A stretch of 8,952 bases of DNA from NCBI GenBank assembly GCA_014523625.1, contig JAATVP010000234.1:1-8952 (forward strand), in the 5' to 3' direction. The notes under the pieces are model-generated. The model did not search any database and was not told the DNA's origin. It was given only the letters and a program-made list of their open reading frames with translations. Of this stretch, positions 5,642 through 8,952 are shown one piece after another. Numbering within the stretch: the stretch's first letter is position 1; every line of letters begins with the position of its first letter. The stretch comes from Nitrososphaerales archaeon TH5896. Lineage in GTDB: Archaea > Thermoproteota > Nitrososphaeria > Nitrososphaerales > Nitrososphaeraceae. A program made the translations under genes and the position numbers.

Positions 5642-5824
5642 CTAGCCGCTAACGAAATAATACTTCTCTTCTTTTTGTTTATGTAGTACACCACTGCTGC
5701 TGTCATAGCCGCAAATTTCACAGAGATACTTGGTATCGTGTTCCTTGCAGTACCAGCCTTTACCTTTAGATTGTTCTTCATGTTCTTGTTGATAATAATG
5801 AGAACGAGGATAGTGTTTTGCCAC
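5642..5824 (-). CDS. small zinc-binding protein (CxxH-x5-CxxC)
   Basis: This 60-residue, very hydrophilic protein has an N-terminal region rich in His, Tyr, Gln and Glu (HYPRSHYYQQEHEEQSKGKG) followed by C26-x2-H29-x5-C35-x2-C38 in WYCKEHDTKYLCEICGYDSS. That is a probable zinc knuckle. No enzyme motif is visible, and such proteins often bind nucleic acid or a partner protein. The start is GTG 5824. It is chosen because a TATA-like TTTATTA (5848-5854) is centred about 27 bases upstream, giving a leaderless mRNA. Its stop lies four bases from the stop of the convergent cysteine-rich frame ending at 5638, so the two end tail to tail. Family not recognised, but composition and motif make it a likely real gene. 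Confidence 0.65.
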   Translation of the reverse strand: MAKHYPRSHYYQQEHEEQSKGKGWYCKEHDTKYLCEICGYDSSSGVLHKQKEEKYYFVSG

Positions 5825-5847
5825 TTCTTAATTCATATCACCAGAGT

Positions 5848-5854
5848 AATAAAC
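5848..5854 (-). promoter_or_regulatory. TATA-like box of the small zinc-binding gene
   Basis: Minus-strand TTTATTA is centred about 27 bases before GTG 5824, the spacing shared by the other leaderless genes here. Confidence 0.42.
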
Positions 5855-5955
5855 TAATGCCAGAACTGCAGGGACTTCCTTATCTGTCCTACATTCGTTA
5901 TTAGGGTGCAAGTGTACATTTACTTGAGAAATCCTATACTTGAGTTTCGAGAATC

Positions 5956-6204
5956 CTATTTCCGTACAATAGCCCGAGCATCTTCAAAAGATCGAAATGT
6001 TAAATTTCGTGTGGCAGTTCTTGCAGTGCCAAGCCAATCGTCAAATGAGATCCAACCTTGACCCTTATACTTCTTATCAGGATTAGAAGGAATATTTGTA
6101 GGCTTCCAACCAAACTTACAGTATTTCCGCCACTCTGATATTCTCTTCAATTTTAGTGATCTTACAAAAAGTCGTGCTTGCGCGAATGGTAAGAATCTTG
6201 ACAT
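5956..6204 (-). CDS. single copy of an 'RxFVRSL...EWxxYCK...GWxSxxDWLGT' repeat domain
   Basis: This 82-residue protein is one clear copy of a domain of about 60 residues that I know from larger proteins of bacteria, algae and archaea, where it is usually repeated in tandem, sometimes with integrase- or helicase-like domains. The signature reads LPFAQARLFVRSL (residues 5-17), SEWRKYCK (23-30), KPTNIPSNPDKKYKGQGW (34-51) and FDDWLGT (54-60). A second copy begins at residue 70 (FRSFEDARAIVRK) and stops at once, so the protein ends inside repeat two. The bases after the stop do not continue the repeat in any frame. The domain's function is unknown; basic and aromatic residues would suit nucleic-acid binding. 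ATG 6204 fits a leaderless start from the TATA-like CTTATATCATA (6227-6237). Confidence 0.75.
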   Translation of the reverse strand: MSRFLPFAQARLFVRSLKLKRISEWRKYCKFGWKPTNIPSNPDKKYKGQGWISFDDWLGTARTATRNLTFRSFEDARAIVRK

Positions 6205-6226
6205 TTATTTTAGCATGCCAATTACT

Positions 6227-6237
6227 ATGATATAAGT
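6227..6237 (-). promoter_or_regulatory. TATA-like box of the repeat-domain gene
   Basis: Minus-strand CTTATATCATA is centred about 28 bases before ATG 6204. Its upstream edge runs into one arm of the AGTCGG/CCGACT inverted repeat. Confidence 0.48.
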
Positions 6238-6267
6238 CGGCGAGATTTAATATCTTATACTCCGACT
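6235..6267. repeat. 6-bp inverted repeat AGTCGG...CCGACT beside a promoter
   Basis: AGTCGG (6235-6240) and CCGACT (6262-6267) are separated by 21 AT-rich bases and lie just upstream of the minus-strand TATA-like box. It could be an operator; a chance repeat is not excluded. Confidence 0.3.
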
Positions 6268-6280
6268 ATGAACAATATGT

Positions 6281-6442
6281 ACTATAGAAGAATCTACCAT
6301 TGTTGAGGAGCTTGAAACGGTTCGCCAGTGACTACACCATGTAGTTGACATGATGTGATATGGCCTGCACGAGCCAAAATGGGGATAGGTACGACAGCTC
6401 TAGGAGTATGCTCTTGCCAGTGGAAGGATAGAGTTTAGTTAA
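6281..6442 (+). pseudogene. possible heavily decayed reading frame
   Basis: One plus-strand frame reads protein-like pieces separated by stops: TIEESTIVEELETVRQ, LHHVVDMM, YGLHEPKWG, VRQL and EYALASGRIEFS. The stops are TGA, TGA, TAG and TAG, all of which could come from CGA or CAG by C-to-T changes. Four stops in 54 codons is no fewer than chance, so the evidence is only the composition. Low confidence. Confidence 0.15.
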
Positions 6443-6446
6443 TAGT
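6434..6446 (+). promoter_or_regulatory. TATA-like box of the helical orphan gene
   Basis: TTTAGTTAATAG lies about 25 bases before ATG 6465, the leaderless spacing of this window. Confidence 0.42.
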
Positions 6447-6464
6447 CTCACATGCCATAATCAC

Positions 6465-6854
6465 ATGGTAAACTTAGAAAAATATTTCCAAAAGGTACAA
6501 ACTGTAATCGGCTCTACTGAATCAGCAGACGAAATCGTGGAAGACAGTTGGCTGGAAGTTGTAAAAGTGTTGAGCCAGACAGCGATTGAGTGTGCTCAAG
6601 AGTTACAAGGGGAGGAAAAAGGTTTCTATTTTAAGCCTCCGAGAGATAATAAGCCTGGATATGTTTTGGATTATGAGAAGGCACCGCCCGGTCGCCTATT
6701 GGCTTTAAATCTCATCCTTAGTTATTGGATAGGCTGGGCTCATGGCCGAAGCGACGCATTGAATATGATCCTAAAAGCATATTCTACGGGTAAGTTGGAT
6801 TATGATGAATTCAAAAAAGTCGAAGATGAAAAGAAGGCAGCAGAAGAAGGTTAA
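6465..6854 (+). CDS. orphan helical protein
   Basis: This 129-residue soluble protein is likely mostly helical. An acidic N-terminal part (ESADEIVEDSWLEVVKVL) is followed by a helix with one cysteine (QTAIECAQELQ), a loop with aromatic and proline residues (FYFKPPRDNKPGYVLDYEKA), and a more hydrophobic helix (LLALNLILSYWIGWAHGRSD) that is too polar at its end for a clear membrane segment. A very charged tail (FKKVEDEKKAAEEG) ends it. I recognise no family or catalytic motif. ATG 6465 is supported by the TATA-like box just upstream. No gene overlaps it, and 118 bases separate it from the next gene, which has its own promoter, so it is probably transcribed alone. Confidence 0.68.
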   Translation: MVNLEKYFQKVQTVIGSTESADEIVEDSWLEVVKVLSQTAIECAQELQGEEKGFYFKPPRDNKPGYVLDYEKAPPGRLLALNLILSYWIGWAHGRSDALNMILKAYSTGKLDYDEFKKVEDEKKAAEEG

Positions 6855-6962
6855 TACCAGAACATCAACGATAGTCTGAAGGCGTCCAGTAAGCCTTAAT
6901 CTGATGGTATCTTTGAAATCCTTTTAGGCATCTTTACTGTGATAAGTACTATGCATAGGAGG

Positions 6963-6980
6963 ATGCTAGTCCATGAATAA
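6963..6980 (+). other. five-codon frame overlapping the start of the secreted protein gene
   Basis: ATG CTA GTC CAT GAA TAA begins directly after AGGAGG (6957-6962) and ends over the first codons of the gene starting at 6973, in another frame. If the mRNA begins upstream of it, this could act as a leader peptide; it may also be chance. Confidence 0.2.
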
Positions 6981-7482
6981 ACAGCATCTTTTTGGCCTCC
7001 CATTAGTGTTGCTACTATTATTAGTACCTGTTACTACCAGTTTGGCTTTAGCGTCTAGTAACGAGGAAAGCGAAGAAGAGCAGCAGGAACAGGAGCAGGA
7101 GCAGCAGGAAGTAAGTGAAGAAGGAGGAGGAGGAGAAGTACAACAGCAAAGTGAAGAATGCGCCGTAGGTCCAAGTATGATTACAAGACTAATGGGAAAT
7201 GAAACCAATCCACTATTAATGGACCAGTACAATGACGCAGTAAGAACCGAAGAGATAAAGACATACATTGCTGAAAACGTTGATAAATTTGATATTCCTG
7301 ACTGGATGTACGGCACTGAGGGTGATTCTACAGGAACGTTCTGCTTGATTGCTAGTGAGGTGGTAGACCAAGAGAAAACCCAAGGTACTAGATTCGAAGG
7401 TTCAGATTTAGACGATAATATTGGATTGCAAATACTTAAGAAGCAAGGGGAAATTGTAAGTAATGTCTTAGAGAATCAATGA
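6973..7482 (+). CDS. secreted Glu/Gln-rich protein
   Basis: This 169-residue protein has a classical signal peptide: MNKQHLFGLP, a run of leucines and valines, then a probable cleavage after ALA27 (TSLALA|SS). Residues 29-62 are a low-complexity linker of Glu, Gln, Ser and Gly, encoded by CAG/GAA/GAG repeats. Cys63 and Cys124 may form a disulfide in the folded part, which contains MITRLMGNETNP, EEIKTYIAENVDKFDIPDWM and GTFCLIASEVVDQE. I recognise no named domain; secreted proteins of this build are common in Nitrososphaeria. Two start signals disagree. The TATA-like GATAAGTAC (6941-6949) predicts a leaderless mRNA at about 6971, yet a strong AGGAGG lies at 6957-6962, ten bases before the ATG. 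Probably cell-surface or periplasm-like location. Confidence 0.78.
   Translation: MNKQHLFGLPLVLLLLLVPVTTSLALASSNEESEEEQQEQEQEQQEVSEEGGGGEVQQQSEECAVGPSMITRLMGNETNPLLMDQYNDAVRTEEIKTYIAENVDKFDIPDWMYGTEGDSTGTFCLIASEVVDQEKTQGTRFEGSDLDDNIGLQILKKQGEIVSNVLENQ
7066..7150 (+). repeat. low-complexity CAG/GAA/GAG codon repeat
   Basis: Near-tandem trinucleotides (for example CAGGAACAGGAGCAGGAGC) encode the Glu/Gln/Gly linker of the secreted protein. Such tracts are prone to slippage, so length may differ between strains. Confidence 0.6.
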
Positions 7483-7634
7483 ATAAGTTCCTCTCTGAGA
7501 CTACCTAAGCCGCACATTACGATTCTTCCTGTTGTAATCCGGATTGACTAAAGCCACAGTCTTGCATAACTGGATTTTCGTAATATACTTAATACTATTG
7601 TTGGCTGACATTCTGTGAAAGATACTAAGTCTTT
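7483..7634. other. intergenic stretch, nothing recognised
   Basis: It lies between the secreted Glu/Gln-rich gene and the inverted-repeat promoter region. No open frame, RNA fold or terminator is convincing. Confidence 0.45.
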
Positions 7635-7697
7635 TGAACCCACTTTAAAGTGGGCCCAAGGGAGTGTGAACCATTTTTGACATAAATTTTGGGTTCA
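7635..7697. promoter_or_regulatory. palindrome plus inverted half-sites around a TATA-like box
   Basis: A perfect 16-bp palindrome CCCACTTTAAAGTGGG lies at 7639-7654. TGAACC occurs at 7635 and 7667, and its inverse GGTTCA at 7692; the outer pair extends to TGAACCCA (7635-7642) / TGGGTTCA (7690-7697). The inner pair directly flanks a TATA-like ACATAAATTTT (7680-7690), which predicts transcription from about 7710. This arrangement is what a repressor site over a promoter would look like. A mobile-element end is the alternative, but no transposase or target duplication is visible. Confidence 0.45.
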
Positions 7698-7712
7698 GAG
7701 TGTTAACCGCAG

Positions 7713-7919
7713 ATTATCATTATCTCCTTTATCTACGATTCCGTAATACTCTTGTTCACTTTTTGGCCTGAACAGGGTAATGCTCAATCGGTTCCCTTAT
7801 TACAACAAAGAGTACAATCGAATTTTGAGGTATCCGACAGTATCACTGATAGTGGTATGAGGGCGTTTCGGATGTTTATGAATAGTTTTACAAACAGCAT
7901 ATTCAATATTCCGATCTGA
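7713..7919 (+). pseudogene. small secreted protein frame with ATT in place of a start codon
   Basis: The frame reads IIIISFIYDSVILLFTFWP, then EQGNAQSVPLLQQRVQSNFE, and ends with FRMFMNSFTNSIFNIPI. The first part is a hydrophobic signal-like segment with a likely cleavage after 'GNAQ', as in other secreted proteins of this lineage. No ATG, GTG or TTG stands before the hydrophobic segment. The frame is open from CCG CAG ATT, and the TATA-like ACATAAATTTT at 7680-7690 predicts a transcript start at about 7710, so ATT at 7713 sits where a leaderless start codon should be. A single ATG-to-ATT change would explain this as a recent start loss. Use of ATT as a rare start is the alternative. The mature part of about 42 residues matches no family I know. 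Confidence 0.4.
7841..7857 (+). repeat. imperfect hairpin inside the secreted-protein frame
   Basis: TATCACT-GAT-AGTGGTA pairs at six of seven positions. It lies within the open frame and may have no role. Confidence 0.25.
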
Positions 7920-7964
7920 AGCCCTGACGACGCCTCAAATCAAACCGTTCAGAATTCGTTTTAA

Positions 7965-8300
7965 TTGAAGAAAATACGTTACGGTTATGGCGGGGTTAAT
8001 ACTATTCTATGGATCGAAATACTACTTCAGACAACAATAGCCGATTGTAGAAAATATGCAATCTGGCGTATTCTTATGCCATATCTCTTCAACATTAAGA
8101 AGCTATCAGAGAGAGAAGTTATCGACTTAACGCAGACCTGGCTGGACAAATGCGATCACATGAGATCATTAGATTTTAATATAAAATATTTGACTAGACA
8201 GAATATCAGAAATAGTAAAAAGAATCAATATCTACCTGTAAGCATTGATATATTAGCCGCTGAAAACAAGGAATTGCATGACATCATTTCTTGGTGGTGA
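7965..8300 (+). CDS. primase PriX-like protein, probably 5'-truncated
   Basis: This 111-residue frame resembles the PriX-type non-catalytic primase subunit / primase C-terminal module seen in Nitrososphaeria genomes and archaeal integrated elements. The recognisable order is WIEILLQTTIADCRKYAIWR (residues 16-35), MPYLFNIKKLSEREVIDLTQ, TWLDKCDHMRSLDFN, and YLPVSIDILAAENKELHDII. PriX helps the primase PriS/PriL make RNA primers in replication. The only start is TTG 7965, directly behind an in-frame TAA, and no TATA-like box lies at the usual distance. Two positions usually Pro and Gly in 'LLQTPIADGRK' read Thr and Cys here. It is therefore likely an orphan fragment left by a mobile element rather than the cell's own PriX. 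The family call comes from memory of the pattern. Confidence 0.6.
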   Translation: MKKIRYGYGGVNTILWIEILLQTTIADCRKYAIWRILMPYLFNIKKLSEREVIDLTQTWLDKCDHMRSLDFNIKYLTRQNIRNSKKNQYLPVSIDILAAENKELHDIISWW

Positions 8301-8462
8301 TGATTAGACAATGAAAATAGTGAGAACAAAAAATATTCAGAATGTCTTACATCGTATGATCACAGATAGTATTAAAATTTACTCAATGATGTGAATCCGC
8401 TGTCCATTATTCGGAGTACTAGTATCGCTAATGATAAATGATGCAAGAACGATGTAAAACAA
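8301..8462. other. intergenic stretch before the dehydrogenase
   Basis: It contains the dehydrogenase promoter at its right end and otherwise nothing recognised. Confidence 0.4.
8432..8440 (+). promoter_or_regulatory. TATA-like box of the dehydrogenase gene
   Basis: TGATAAATG is centred about 27 bases before ATG 8463, so the mRNA is probably leaderless. Confidence 0.45.
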
Positions 8463-8952
8463 ATGACAGATCAAAAAGTCGCTATCATAACGGGTGGCAG
8501 TTCTGGTATTGGAAGGGCAGCAGCAGTTGCACTTGCAAAACAAGGAGTTAAGATTGCGATAGCCGCACGTCGCGCCAAAGAAGGAGAGGAAACTGTGCGC
8601 CTAGTCAAGGAAGCCGGAAGTGATGGCATCTTTGTGAAGACCGATGTGGCAAACGAAAATGATGTCAGGTCATTGGTAGAGAAGACAGTCAAGCAGTACA
8701 ATAGACTGGATTATGCATTTAATAATGCTGGGATAGAAGAAATGACGACAGCGCTAGTAGATCAGACATCAGAAGTTTTTGATCAGATCATGAACGTAAA
8801 TGTCAAAGGCGTATGGTTGTCTATGAAATATGAGATTCCGGAGATGATTAGAACAGGAGGTGGAGCAATAGTAAACACGTCTTCCGGAGCTGGCGTGGTA
8901 GGATATCCACAACAGCCAATATATATCGCAAGCAAACATGCTGTACTTGGAC
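8463..8952 (+). CDS. short-chain dehydrogenase/reductase (SDR), 3' end beyond window
   Basis: The first 163 residues of a classical SDR oxidoreductase are present, out of about 250 normal for the family. The Rossmann fold opens with VAIITGGSSGIGRAAAVALA, where T10-G11-G12-x3-G15-x-G17 is the nucleotide-binding motif. The strand end AARR (residues 34-37) has Arg after beta-2, which in this family favours NADP(H). D61 follows in 'KTDVA', then the structural N87-N88-A89-G90, N113 in MNVNVKG, catalytic S141 in VNTSSGAG, and Y154-x3-K158 in YIASKHAVLG. The complete Asn-Ser-Tyr-Lys tetrad is visible, so the enzyme is likely active; substrate specificity lies in the missing C-terminal part. ATG 8463 is supported by the family's N-terminus and the TATA-like box upstream. 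Cytosolic; no operon partner in the window. Confidence 0.93.
   Translation, partial: MTDQKVAIITGGSSGIGRAAAVALAKQGVKIAIAARRAKEGEETVRLVKEAGSDGIFVKTDVANENDVRSLVEKTVKQYNRLDYAFNNAGIEEMTTALVDQTSEVFDQIMNVNVKGVWLSMKYEIPEMIRTGGGAIVNTSSGAGVVGYPQQPIYIASKHAVLG

Noticed and set aside
5828..5977. Minus-strand frame ending in PAVLALVYYSGDMN between the zinc protein and the repeat-domain gene
   Set aside because: It has no start codon apart from a TTG near its end, overlaps the repeat-domain gene, and contains the likely promoter of the zinc protein gene.
6966..7316. Minus-strand frame rich in Ser, Cys and Pro
   Set aside because: It mirrors the CAG/GAG repeat of the secreted protein gene; its composition is an artefact of that repeat.
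7635..7697. Terminal inverted repeat of an insertion sequence
   Set aside because: No transposase, no second copy and no target-site duplication can be seen in the window, so a regulatory reading is preferred.
8471..8701. Minus-strand frame of 76 codons
   Set aside because: It is antisense to the dehydrogenase and has no features of its own.
1..8952. CRISPR array, tRNA or rRNA genes
   Set aside because: No evenly spaced direct repeats, cloverleaf or rRNA-like conserved stretch was found on reading both strands.

Overview
The window looks like accessory chromosomal DNA of an ammonia-oxidising archaeon of the Nitrososphaeria (Thaumarchaeota), most like the Nitrososphaera/Nitrosocosmicus side. 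This is an inference. It rests on AT-rich DNA with archaeal TATA-like boxes placed about 25-30 bases before start codons (leaderless genes), a primase PriX-type fragment, lineage-typical secreted proteins, and a mixture of soil-archaeal housekeeping families with many small orphan genes. No rRNA, tRNA, CRISPR array or intact insertion sequence was seen.

Left part (1-2700): the 5' end of an alpha/beta hydrolase gene, an intact SnoaL-like (NTF2-fold) protein, a long gene-poor stretch with only weak small frames, and a membrane-anchored secreted protein of an archaeal family of unknown function. All the better-supported genes here are on the minus strand.

Middle (2798-4291): a stretch of gene decay. 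An AlkA-type 3-methyladenine DNA glycosylase is broken by a small internal deletion with frameshift. A DJ-1/PfpI-family gene has lost an internal block and its C-terminal part. Between them sits a short intact 4-oxalocrotonate tautomerase homologue.

Orphan island (4334-7482): a 308-residue protein with a HEPN-like Arg-x5-His motif, a divergent cysteine-rich frame interrupted by two stops, a 60-residue zinc-binding protein, an 82-residue single copy of a domain usually found in tandem, a helical orphan, and a secreted Glu/Gln-rich protein. Most carry their own leaderless promoter, so they look like single-gene units rather than one operon.

Right part (7483-8952): a complex inverted-repeat promoter region leads into a small secreted-protein frame that has ATT where the start codon should be. 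Then come a PriX-like primase fragment and a short-chain dehydrogenase that runs off the window. The genes do not form an obvious pathway. The recurring themes are gene decay, orphan small proteins and very compact promoters.
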